From Ostrinia nubilalis (taxonomy: Eukaryota; Arthropoda; Insecta; Lepidoptera; Crambidae): DNA of 64,000 nt. The stretch covers positions 10,540,001 to 10,604,000 of the forward strand of contig NC_087096.1 of NCBI RefSeq assembly GCF_963855985.1, written 5' to 3'. Below, one piece after another: positions 23,475-35,500 of this stretch. The notes below the pieces were generated by a model that saw only the letters and a list, made by a program, of their open reading frames with translations, searched no databases and had not been told where the DNA came from. A program made the translations under genes and the position numbers. How positions within the stretch are numbered: position 1 is the stretch's first letter; every line of letters starts with the position of its first letter.

Positions 23475-26400
23475 ATAATTTAAATAAGAAGAATGTGATT
23501 AGGTATACGAAGATATTTTCACAGGTACTATACCTAATTATTTCTATCTACTTAAAGTAATTTTAAATTAAGTACATACTACTTATGCGTTTATTAATAC
23601 GATACGGTAGTTTAATGTTTAAAATATTACATTTATAGGTACAATGCAATTACTAACTTTCTTATACTCGAATGCACGAGCCATTTTATTAGTGCTAGAG
23701 CCTTAATGGATTAATTGCGTTACAAGGTTACTTAGTTAACTTCAAGTACAATTTCCACATTAAGGTATATTTCACCTACCTCGTATGAGTAAACGAGTTT
23801 CACTCGATATTACCGATTAATTCGTGCTAATTTAAATGCACTGAAAAAAGTGTTTTGTTTACATTCGAATACATGAATATACACATTATTATGTATGAGC
23901 ACACCCGGATATTATCAAACGTGTGGTAATGTATCCGAGCGGTAATAGATAGAAGAAAAGCGCATCGTAGATTCAATTCGCACCTGAGTCCTGTCTCAAG
24001 TTTTAAAAAAGTTTGAGATTAGTTAGCGTATTTAAATTCAAAAATTCAAATGCAACTATTGAAATAGCGGTGCTGATTCAACGGCTCAGTGTGGATTTGC
24101 TTGTCTACGCTGAAATAATAATCTCTAATCTCATGCCAAAACCATCAGCAATATTTCTGCTTGATCTAATGTTTGACTGGCTGCCCAATACATTCATTGT
24201 AAATTATTGCTAACTAATAATTTAGATAACAGAGAATAAATTAAAACTGTTAGAAATTCTGCATTGTAATACTTACTTTTAAAATATCTTGCTGAATCTG
24301 CAGTTTTAAACTTTCACGCCTGCTATAAGCTCTACGAACTTATCCCTTGCAGTTCACTTAGCTTAGTAGTTAGGTAAGTAAGTAAGTATATCTTATCGCA
24401 ACGATTAGTAAAACTCGCAGGTTTTAACCTAAACCTACAGTTACGATGAGCCGTCTAACCGGTCCGCAACACTTGTCCCTGATAAGTTATAATGTAGGTA
24501 ACCTTCGCGAACATGCATTCGAGAAGATTACACCGCGGGTTTATCACTATTATAACACCCATCAATTTCACCTGATAAGTGATAATGCAATCAGTTTTAG
24601 TATTTCAGTTTCTGGTTCATTTATTTAACACAAGCAAAGTGAATTTTCATGAACAAGGTTGATTTTGTCGAGATAAAGTAAGGGGATTTAAGGGATAAAT
24701 AATAATAAGGATTAGAGGGATAGTCGTTCTAACCGAGATTGGTCCCAGGGACCAGATTACTATTGTGAAAATACTTAATGGTAGACTGAGGCCAGGACTG
24801 AGCTAGGTCTAGGTTTAGAGATAAGGATGAGTTTTCCACACTAGGTCGGTGTATCTTCTTCAGGGATAAAGCTGTTTCATCTTAGGAGCGCTTATATCTC
24901 TGAGCTTTATAATCTAGGATTATTACACCTGGGAATCTTTTCAGCTGTCTACTATGTAGTGTACTTCCTACATGTGTTTTCAGTGGCCATCACAGGCCAA
25001 TGATAATAATACGAGCATTAGAGCGTTGATCTGTGGGAAATAGCTCGATACCATTAATAGGGCTATTGTTCAGGAAACATTTACGATCACGACAGTTTAA
25101 CAAGAAAGTGTGGTCTCTGCGTTTCTGTCTACGTCATAAATACATATTTTACTACTTAAGTATTTGTAAACGTAGTTGAGTGTAGTTATTGTATTTGTTA
25201 CGTTTATTTACCAACACCAATTCCATTTAAAATAAATTGGTAACGACTGAAAACTTAGTTTTCCGGAAGTGAACATTGAAATTACGAGTACCTATTAAAT
25301 TATTATTAATAACATAACATAATGCAGGAAATTAGTTTCACGTGTTTGTAACATAGAAAATGTGTTACATGTCCATGGTTTCTAGGGCTTGGCTGATGTG
25401 ACTCTATAAATAAAACAGGCCATCTACTTTTAAAACTGACCGTACCAATAGCAATAAAATTGTCGATAAATGCAGTCGACATGCAAAGATTCAGAGTCAT
25501 CGCGTGTAACCTTTTGTCAGTCATGCCACAAAATGACCACCACACTACATCGCCATATCACGTGAAGTTGTGGCAGTCAACAAAGTCAAAAAACACGATC
25601 CATTTTACCGCACGTCCGAAAACGTGACCAACGCAAATTTGGATTGCTGGTCACAAATTGATGTGATTCTGTTAATATGGTAGGTACCTACCTACCTACG
25701 GACACTGACCAGACGAATTTAACACAATAAATAAGTAATTAGAGTTGTTGTTAAGGATAGTTATAATGATGAGTACTAACTGATAGAGATAAATGAAATT
25801 TGAGTGAAATACTATCACCAAACCGGTAACACATTCCAGTAAAATTGAAGCGGAAAAATTGGTGAATAGTAGAAAGCATGAAGACACAATAAATAGAGTA
25901 TCTATGCAGACGATAATGCCGTTATCATATTTTTATTGTATTGTGAAAGTGACTCAACTCACTTCGATCTTTTATTTAACGCCAGACTTTCCTCGATATT
26001 TTTCTTGAATGAATTTCAGTATTGATATGTATGAGTATGAGATCAACAGGCTTGACTCGTCTTCTTCCTTGGAGTGTGCCTATAAGGTAAGATCGTTTTT
26101 TAATCAGGTCTAAAAAGAGTGGTTTTATGATAAAAATAAAGACAGCAACTGAATGAGAGCAAAAACAGACAACTACCCACAGATTCTTCACTTATTTTAA
26201 ACTTACATTAATCCGATACTAAAGACGGAGAGAAAGAAAAATTCCAATGAAAAATGTGAAAATTTTTCAACCTTTTGCTTAATTAACCATCAATTTTATT
26301 ATGTACCTAATCATATCTAAAAAAGTAATTTATACAAGACCCTAAACAGGTAGGTACTACTAGATAATAGGTATGCTCTACTAACCGCCAATCGATACAT

Positions 26401-26690
26401 TCGTACGACTATGGTCGAACTCGATTTATAATTTCAGTACTATAATTTGCGCAACTGAACGTTTCACCAACATCGGAAAAGGAAGTTGATTCGGTCGCGT
26501 CACGCTCCGGCGCACTAAACAAGTGTTCGGTAAAACATATGAAGTAACTAGTTCTTTAGGTAACACGATGCTCTATAATCATTTGTAGATTGTTTGCTGA
26601 ATGAATAGCTTTAAAAATGGTTGGTTAGTCACACTCGAGCAATCATAATAACTTGTAAGCAGGTTGACATCCTACTGACTTAAAACATTG
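23475..26690. other. No gene recognised
   Basis: 3.2 kb of AT-rich sequence. A B-box-like GATTCAATTC after CATCGTA lies near 23965-23980. ORFs up to 79 codons are present but none is protein-like. Confidence 0.4.
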
Positions 26691-26691
26691 A

Positions 26692-26760
26692 AGGCTTCCA
26701 CAGACCAAATGCGGGTCAGAAGCAGTGCGGGTCAGTTGCAGCGCGGCAGTAGGCAGACTG
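26692..26760. repeat. Extra terminal copy next to the GC-rich foldback
   Basis: AAGGCTTCCACAGACCAAAT and GCGGGTCAGTTGCAGCGCGG resemble the first 60 bp of 26761-27037, so one terminus is present twice in tandem. Confidence 0.65.
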
Positions 26761-27037
26761 AAGGCTTCGGCAGACCAAACGCGGGGCAGTAGCAGCACAG
26801 TTTGAATGCGGGCCCGCGCAAATTGTAATACGAGAAACTTTGAAGTGTGTCACACCAAATTTGAACGCGGGCCCGCGCTCCAACCGCCCCCGCACTGCAA
26901 CTGCTGAACGACAAACCAGGCGGCGCGGGTGCGGGACAGAAGCGGCAACACACTTCAGAGTTTATTGTATTACAACTTGCGCGGGCCCGCATTTAAACTG
27001 CGCTGCTACTGCCCCGCGCTTGATCTGCCGAAGCCTT
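26761..27037. mobile_element. GC-rich foldback element with GCGGGCCCGC blocks
   Basis: Left arm AGGCTTCGGCAGACCAAACG, GGGGCAGTAGCAGC, GAATGCGGGCCCGCGCAA; right arm is its inverted copy for about 90 bp. A third GCGGGCCCGCG stands between them. A possible TGA duplication flanks it. ORFs on both strands here merely follow the high GC content. Confidence 0.75.
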
Positions 27038-27299
27038 GAAAGATTCGCAAATCCCTGCAAGTCTTTAGTAACGTTTCAGGAATGATTGCGTTCAGTTTTG
27101 CCGGTTTGAGTACCGCTAAAAGCTAACGCATTAGCTCCATGAGCATGAGCATTTAGTATACCGTGATATAAGATGTTTTGTGCATTGTTATTATTATAAA
27201 GGTATCGTAACCATATTACCATATTAATAGAAGTTGTGTTAGTGTGATGGACAATAGTAGAGATACCTAGCAAACGAGACTAAGACCTAAAACCTGAAA

Positions 27300-29401
27300 A
27301 AAGGGTAAAAAAACGAGTGATTAAATAAAGATATTTATGTATATTCCTTTTCTTACAAAATTATTTACAACACCATTATTATTATGCAATATCAGTTGTC
27401 ATATAAAACATTACGATTGAGATAAATTAACATTTTCTGTGGCGAATATACAGCGCGTTTGTTAACGATACTAACTCTAATAATTACTCTAGTTACAGAT
27501 CGATTGATTTTAGGCACCATTCTCCCAACAAAACATAATATTAGCAATTCAACACCAACCAAATACCGTGCTACTCAAATATGGCTCATTCGATATCCTC
27601 TTTACTTGATTGTGACAAAACTTGCACTAACTTTAAGCATACCACAAAACATGAACGAACATTGAACAATTCAACAAGCCGACAAATTCAATACATTAAT
27701 ATTTAAAACGCTTGAACATACAAAACGTAAACATAGACAATCGGTAAAACAGTATACTTTACTATAATCATATAGAAAGAGAGACGATGACAATATATAC
27801 AAATATAAGGAAATACACTTTACATTACTGGAAAATGAAGGCTCAGATAGAATTAGAGAGGAATAAATATAAATCACTATTGGAAAACAGGAATGTTATC
27901 TAAAATTCTTCTAGGAAACGAAAACTGTTTACTTTATATAATTCAGGTAAATTAAACCATATATTTACATCTTCATAAGATTAAAGCGATGGCAATTACT
28001 TTACACTAGATTATACTAATCTATACATATTTTTTACACTATTCTGTAATAATTCACATTACATATACCGATAAAGTAATACTTTCATTGAATACAAATA
28101 CCCATCGACACATTCACACGTGTCGGCTAATAATGCCAAGTAACGTATTATTGTCAAGGCAACGAGCGAAGCATTAAATAATATTTCAATTAAATTAAAA
28201 ATTTCTTCACATTTTCAATAATCATATTGGCAGTACACACACCTAGTACATAAGTTAGCGTTAGGTTGATAAATCAATGTTTTAAGATGCCTTATATCGT
28301 TTCAGTCTTTCATTCGTTATTTACATGGACAGCAATAACGTTCAGCCATGAAGCTGCTCCGACGAGCGCTGCGTATGATATGCACGATGCACTAACGCTA
28401 GTCTATTTCTACCACATGCTCTCATGACCCTCAATATCACATTATCATGAAACCTGACTACTAATCACTGATGTCAAATCATTTTCGTATGGTATAATCT
28501 GTGATGAACGCCGTTTTTCAATTTGCCTGGGCATGATTACAGCGTTATCTAATCAGATAATCCCTAGGCTTGTATGTAAATTGATCAAAACATTGTTTTA
28601 GGTGTCATCAAAACGATATCTATCACTTTAGGCCTCGGTGGTATTAGGCGTATCCTATAAAGATTTTCTAAAAGTATTATAGACTAAGGTAGCAAACACA
28701 TTAACATGAGGTTTGTTTATCATTTGAATCATTTCTGGCGAGCATAATGGGTGTGCAACCTTAGTTTATGCATACTTGGGGCTGATCGTGAAACACATTC
28801 CCTAAACTTCTTGCTTGATAGCTCAAATAGGCGAGCTGTCTACTTGAAAGTTTAGAAAGATGTGAAAAGGACGGCATTGCATTTTATCAAATCGAAATGA
28901 GTGAATGCGTTTTAATCAGCACCTCAATTCTGCAATAAATATCTAAGTAGTAATTTTCCTTGTAGATGTATATCGATCGCAAACGTATTCATCGGACCAC
29001 AATGGAAAATTCTTGCATTCATTCTATAAGACGGCTACAACCTTTCGATTCTTCTAGATGATCACGACTAGAATCGAAAATATCAATGATTCATACCGCA
29101 AGGTACTTCGTGTTTACGCAATTGTCAGTTTGAACGATTCAACGCTTACGCAACCGAACAAATATGTCCATAGTCCCAGCCTATGTAACTACACAGATAC
29201 GTCACTCGAATCACTGTTTAGACGGCTGTACCGGACAGCGTGTTCTCAATGGCTCGTCAACACGTGTATACTGTCGCCATTGTCGAACTACCGTCGAGGT
29301 GGTTTGAGAGCTTTAGAGCTTCAGAAGTGAGGTAGCTTTGCGAGCATAGGCTGGCAGCGTTCCGTGGGCTCACTATTCACACTAGCACACTACCACGAGA
29401 G
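27300..29401 (-). other. Probable 3' UTR / 3' flank of cytohesin
   Basis: About 2.1 kb directly behind the cytohesin stop codon holds no recognisable transposon, TIR element or Helitron, in sharp contrast to both sides. That fits a long 3' UTR kept free of insertions. I could not place the poly(A) site; an ATTAAA hexamer lies on the minus strand near 28909-28914, but hexamers are uninformative in such AT-rich DNA. No protein-coding exon was seen. Confidence 0.4.
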
Positions 29402-29540
29402 CTAGTGTGCGCCAGAGTGCGCGTTATGCTGCGCTTTCTTCTTGCGCTGCGCGAGCATGTCGTAGAAGGGATTGTGGCTGATGGAACGTCGCAGACACTC
29501 GATCCATTCGTCTCGCTCCTCCGCCGTTGATGCTGACATT
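29402..29540 (-). CDS. step: Cytohesin last coding exon (PH C-terminal helix and basic tail)
   Basis: The exon is preceded by an AG acceptor at 29541-29542. Its first base completes an Arg codon split with the exon at 30657-30787. It reads [12 protein letters not shown], then [17 protein letters not shown], a short His/Ala-rich end and a TAG stop at 29402-29404. This is the terminal alpha helix of the PH domain (human SAPTPEEKEEW...SISRDPFYDML, from memory) followed by the family's polybasic tail, which helps membrane binding. Confidence 0.95.
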
Positions 29541-32500
29541 CTGAAATGAATTGTTTGCGGTTAATATGTTGTTTTAAAAGTTTTTTCAGTTTTATTCACA
29601 AAGTTGCTTTTGTCCAGATCTATGATAAAGTAGTTATATCATAGATCTGGACAAAATATACGGTTATTATAGACGGTTATTATGAGTACGCTCATAATAG
29701 CTCTAATAGAACGTGGAATCAGGAGTTAAATCTTATAATTCACTAATGCTGCCCTCTAGTAGCAAAGCTAAGTATTAGAGATTGACCATTCCTAATGGCA
29801 AAAAGCAAACATGCTTTGTTTGCAAAGATGGTGGCGCTAGTGAGCCTGTGAACATTCTGTGTTTACATTATTTGATATTTATTTATATGAGTACAGAATA
29901 GGGTAAACAGAAAGCTCTTAGGCCCAGCGGTACAAGTGAGGGAATGACATATGACATGACAAAGCTTACAAGTGTAAAGCACATATGAAGTCTCGCTGAT
30001 GTTTGACGTCACAAAAACAAGTCTTTTTCGGCTTCCCCTTCAAAACCTTGCTGCGGGTTTTATTTTCCAGAGTTGGTGCTTGCAAGATTTTGTTTATTTT
30101 AAATTACTTTAACTATAACAATCGCCAAAAATCTGTCAAACTCCATACAAAAACACCGGTTATCGTAATCGTTAGGATTAAAATAAGGTGGTGCAACTCA
30201 GCTTTATTAGTTTTTGAAAATAAAAGTATCAAGTACTAGCTTTTGCCCGCGGCTTCACCCGCTTGAAATTTAGTTTGTCACAGATCGTCATAAATTATAG
30301 CCTAAGATGTGTTATTCTGGGTTATTATAAAGAATAATACTGTAAAGTTTCATCAAAATGAAAGAGTAACAAACATCAATCTAGACATCAAAACTTTCGC
30401 ATTTATAATATTAAAGCCCGGTCTGTGAACACGTAGAATTTTATCCAATGACCCCAAGCTATCCATCCTTATCGCTCGCGCGTAATTATATTGCTGTCGC
30501 GACTGTGTGACGGGCGCCCGCAGTGAGTGTGCGAACGCGACAGCAACATAATTACGCGCGAGCGATAAGGATGGGTAGCTTGGGGTCATTGGACAAAATT
30601 CTACGTGTTCACAGACCAGACTATAGTAGGATTGTTGTAAAGTTTGTGGTGGTTACCTGTAGACGGTGTGTTTGCCCTCGACGACCTTGCCTTCGGAGTC
30701 GGTCTTGCACGCCTTGATGAGGTCGGCGCCGCCGCTCGCATACAGCTCCAAGCAATGCGGCCTCTGGCGATCGTGCGCGCACCGCACCTGAGGATAAACG
30801 AGCAAACAATTTTAGATCCAATTCCAATACTCATAAAGGTTGTTTAGGCGTGAGGATAAATAAGTGAGGGACTAGATCCTATTCTAATGCTCATAAAGGT
30901 CGTTTAGGCATCGTACGCCTAATTTAGCGCGACTTACAAGCAAACAGTTTCGACAATATTAGTCGGTAAAATTTGCCGTTCGCCTCGGGAAAGAGAGAGA
31001 TAGATGACCATTACTTGACTTAGGTCTCTGTCTTGCAGGCGAACTGAGTGCTGAGTGTGAGTTTACATCAAACGTCCTCACTAGTGAGCGGGTTAAAAAA
31101 AATATGAAAATTTTAGTTCTTGAAAGTTTCCGCTAGGGGCGCTGGACAATCCGTCATACATTTAAAGTCATTTTTTACACGCTCACTAGTGACGACGTTT
31201 GATGTAAACTCAAACTAAGCCCTCTGATGCTTATACTTTCCCTAAAGTCAAGTAATCGTGGTCTTCTCTTGTCTCTGTCGCCTTTAGGCTGCTGCAGTTA
31301 GACGAACTGCTTTTACGAAAAATTTCGCCCAAATGCCTAGAGTTGAATTGAGTTGGCGATTTATCTAAAGAAACATTTGTATTATGTCATAGAAGTATAT
31401 TCATATAGGAATTCAAAGAAGGCTATTATGTTGCATCACAGACATTGGAGAAATTGAATTCAATAACACTTTTAGAGAAATGTTAAAATAACATCACTAT
31501 CATGAATCTTAATTGACCATTAGCCACATTTTCGATTTCTCACAGTTCAGTTAAATTGTTAGCCGACATTACATTAACGCTATAATATCGCGTAACATGT
31601 CATAACCCAAATTACAACTAGATGTACTCTAGATATAATTATAACTTTTGTAAACAATTTGTTTGGCTACTGCAATTCCTTGCCGCAGTTTGTATACCAA
31701 TTTTGCAATTTTTGTAGGTATTGGTGATGCTGACATCTTTCTTTGAGTAAGATGAATGTATTGATCCGATATTGAGGACTTTCTAGTCGTTTTAAGGCCC
31801 AGATTGTAGTAGACTTTAAAACCGCGCCGGCGCGATCAAAGGCCAATGACAGGTCGCGCGACCCATGACAGTTCACGTGACCTGTCATTTCCCTATGATC
31901 GCGCCGTGATCGCGCTGGCGATGGCGATCTGCACGCGTTGGTGTGGTTGAAGTATTAGACGATATTAATATATTAATTTTAATGTAAAACTCTTGTGGCG
32001 GAGTTTTGGGCTGACTGACACTGTGTAGGTTTGTTGTCGACACGAAAAGAAGAAGAATGTAAAACAATACTCACGGATATGTTTTCTAATGGAATGATGC
32101 CCCGCGGCTCCTTGTCCGTTGTGTATTCGAAGTAGTACAGGCAGTTGTCGTTCAGTATAAACCACCGTCTCTTCCATGACTTGTATCTGAAAAATAACAA
32201 TACATTTATGTAAATAAATTGTTTAAAAAACACATTCAATATTACTTGTTTGCTTAAGCAAATAAAATGCCTTAAATATTCAAGACAGTTAGTCATAAGA
32301 TTTTTCAAAATGTTTTTAACGTAATATAGCGAAAAATTCATATCTGCATCTATTATTTAATAATTGTTTGCTTTGACACAAATAAACACATTTTGTGTTT
32401 GACAATTTAAAAATAACTTCTACTGGTTTTTCCGTTTGGTCTGATATGAAATATTTACAGAGCCTCCAAGACAGTTAAATAAAGATAAAAAAGTACACAT

Positions 32501-35500
32501 AAATTATTTGGTTAGAGTATTTAGTTCGTCAATATTACTTTTGTGGTAAAAAATATCAAATCATACCCTTGAACCAATTTGAAATAACACAACATTTTGT
32601 ACGAAACTAAGTCAAACTTGTATGGACGGCCGACAGCATCGTATAATATGTAGTTGTAACAACAAAAATGTGGTATGACTGATGTGCTATCAACTATACT
32701 ATCAATAAATGCATCGATCTTAACTTATAGATCTAGCGCTATAAACTCAGTCAGTGCCTGAGGTATGGGAGGGGTAGGGGAGAGGTAACAATGACAAATT
32801 ACGACGTGAAAGGCATCTGAGGTGGAATTGTGTAAAGCAATCGTAATCATTTGACAGTTCATAACGTACGATAAAATCAGTTAAACAAAGCGTTTGACAG
32901 AATAATCGTACCTACGTTATGAACTGTCAAAATATGATAACGATTGCTTTACACAATTCCACCTCTAAAGTCCAGCTGACGATTGACCATCACAAAATCC
33001 TATATATTTTCCTACACCTCGGGCACTGACTGAGTTAAGGGCTAGAACTACAATCTACTCGCTAAGGGCTACCAAAAACAGTCTAAGATTTATGTAGTGG
33101 TAATAAGTACGATCTTGCAATAAAATTGTAAAACCTGGTGTTGTAGGTTGTAAAACAGCAACATACCTGCCGCCTTGCTTCCACAGCCAGCCCTCCTTGT
33201 CCGGATTGAAGAAAGTGTGCATTAGGTCGTTGCCGTCGTCCTCTGGTATCTTGAAGGGCTCCGTCTTTATAGACTCGTATAATGACTGGAAATAATCACA
33301 CAAACAATTAGTAATAGTCATAAAACATTGTAGGAAAAGGACAATGTAACGGTAATGTTGACAGATGGGATTAAAAAAATATTAATAGTCATAAAACATT
33401 GCAGCAAAAAGACAATGCAATCATAATGTTGACGAATGGGATTAAAAGGCATGATCGTATTTCATTACATAAAATAAAATGGCCATCATAAAAAAATAAT
33501 ACATTATCCAGTAATATAATTTACTAGTTGTTTTCAAAAACAATATAAATATACATAATTGCCACATTCATCTACACTTTTGATTTCTAACAACCTAGCC
33601 AAAACCCTTACCTACATAGAACCATCAACCTCGAAGAAATCAGAGAAACCACATAATTTATTATCAACAAACCTATTAACCGAACACGGACATTTTCAAT
33701 TATATTTTAGCGTTTATTAACACAAGGCAATATAACATCCTCAGTAATAAGTTTCACCACAGATAGAGAACAATTAAGCAGTTAACAGTAGATTACTTTA
33801 ATCGCGAGTTATTTGCGGTTACTTAATAATGGTGTCGGTTGGTACAACAATTTCCTCAGACTGAAGATCATATTAATGTCATCTTGGACTCAATTATTAT
33901 CACTGAACCCGCACGTTATTGATAAGAGCTGTTGACAGCAGTTACTGTGTTAATGTTTATGCACAGATATCAGTTTGTTATTTAACATCACGTATTGACT
34001 TTGAGCATGTTTGTTATGTAAAGTTTAATCAGCAAATCAATTAATAACTTTGTATATTTTTGGTTTTGGCCAAATGTTTGGATATTATTATTTACATAAT
34101 GATTTTGCATTGAATTATAATATGATTATACAAGGATAAGTAATTTACTTTCTACTAAAATGTTTTATTCAAGTAGGTTTCAGACTTGACAAATCATAAT
34201 AAGTTTAATGTCTTCCGCAGTTTACTGTTTTGCTGATTAGGTACAGTCGGCTACGGTGGACTGGGACTATTGGGATGGTCACATTAAATAGTTCGTGACA
34301 CCCAAAGTAGCCAAAAAGTTCGTAACGCCTCTTTGTTACATCTGGAATCAGGTTGAGGACAACAATGGAAAAGCGATTGCGTCTCGTCCTGACCAGTACA
34401 GGCATACAAAAGGTCCAAACGCTACATAAAAATTAACACAAGTCCCTCCACTGCAGGCAGATGGTATTGTTAGCAATATAATATTACCCTAAAGACTAAC
34501 TTGGGGCGGGCTGTTGACCAGTATGATCATATGTGTAAGTGCGGACACTACCGATGTGGTATTGGCCGAGTCCTCATACAATTTAGAAGCGTACTAAACT
34601 ATCGGCCGACTAAAGTTTGTATTCTGCGGGTAGTTTTAAAAGCTTCCACTCACCAAGAGCAACTCCTGGGGCAGATCGCCGCCATTATTGATCCCCCGGT
34701 TCATAGCAACGAACTGCTCCGGCGAGGGCTTGTCCTTCACACTGGGGTTGTGTAGCGAGGTGTTGAGCATGATGATCGCGAAGCTGAGAACGTAGCACGT
34801 GTCAGCATTCGTGAAGATGTCAGGATTGAGCTGGCAGTAGCGCTGCGCGAAGCACTCCATCATTCGGTCGATCTTCTGAGCCTCGCCCGGCAATCTGAAG
34901 CTCCATAGGAATTGTCTGGAATGTGAAAGAGTAGAGATTAAGCTACTGTAACATTTTTAATGCCAATGCCGGCCGATGGGGCAGCAAGGTTCTGGAGTGG
35001 AGGCCGCGTACCGGAAAACGCAGTGTGGGACTTTCACACACAAAGTGGACCGACGACATCATAAAGGTAGCAGGAAGGACGCAGGCCGCTACCAATGAAA
35101 ATCATTGGGGGAGGCCTATGTTCAGCAGTGGACGTCCTATGGCTGAGATGATGATGAACATCTTTTACCGTACACTCATAAGGTGGACACGTGGACAGAT
35201 GACCTTATAAAGGTAGGAAAGCGCTGGATGCAGGCCGCTGCCAACCAAATTGGCCATTAGGAAATCATTGGGGGAGGCCTGTGTTCAGCCGTGAACGTTC
35301 TGTTGTTGAAACGATGATGATGAATGTCTAAAATACCGCGTATGCGACAAACTAATATTGTAGTTAGGTATCCAACTTATTTTTAAAAATAAAAATAAAT
35401 AACACTCTTCCCGTTTCCGTTTTCTTCATCATTAACTGTTTGAAATTGCAGCAACAACGGCTATTACTTTGTCCAGTAGTTTCCATTATACAACGTAGTT

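Noticed and set aside
24013..24628. Two ORFs of 60-66 codons
   Set aside because: Short, in AT-rich DNA, with no domain, no splice sites and no codon pattern.
26732..27085. Opposite-strand ORFs of 81 and 86 codons
   Set aside because: Both come from the GC-rich foldback, whose symmetry opens frames on both strands; no protein similarity.
30523..30834. Several overlapping Arg/Ala-rich ORFs on both strands
   Set aside because: They are wrong-frame readings of the GC-rich cytohesin PH exon and of the foldback MITE arms.
34501..34755. 84-codon plus-strand ORF opposite the Sec7 exon
   Set aside because: Antisense shadow of exon 34654-34915, whose own frame matches Sec7 throughout.
35025..35210. 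61-codon ORF as a host gene
   Set aside because: Its [13 protein letters not shown] sequence is the C-terminus of a LINE and it ends in the LINE 3' tail.
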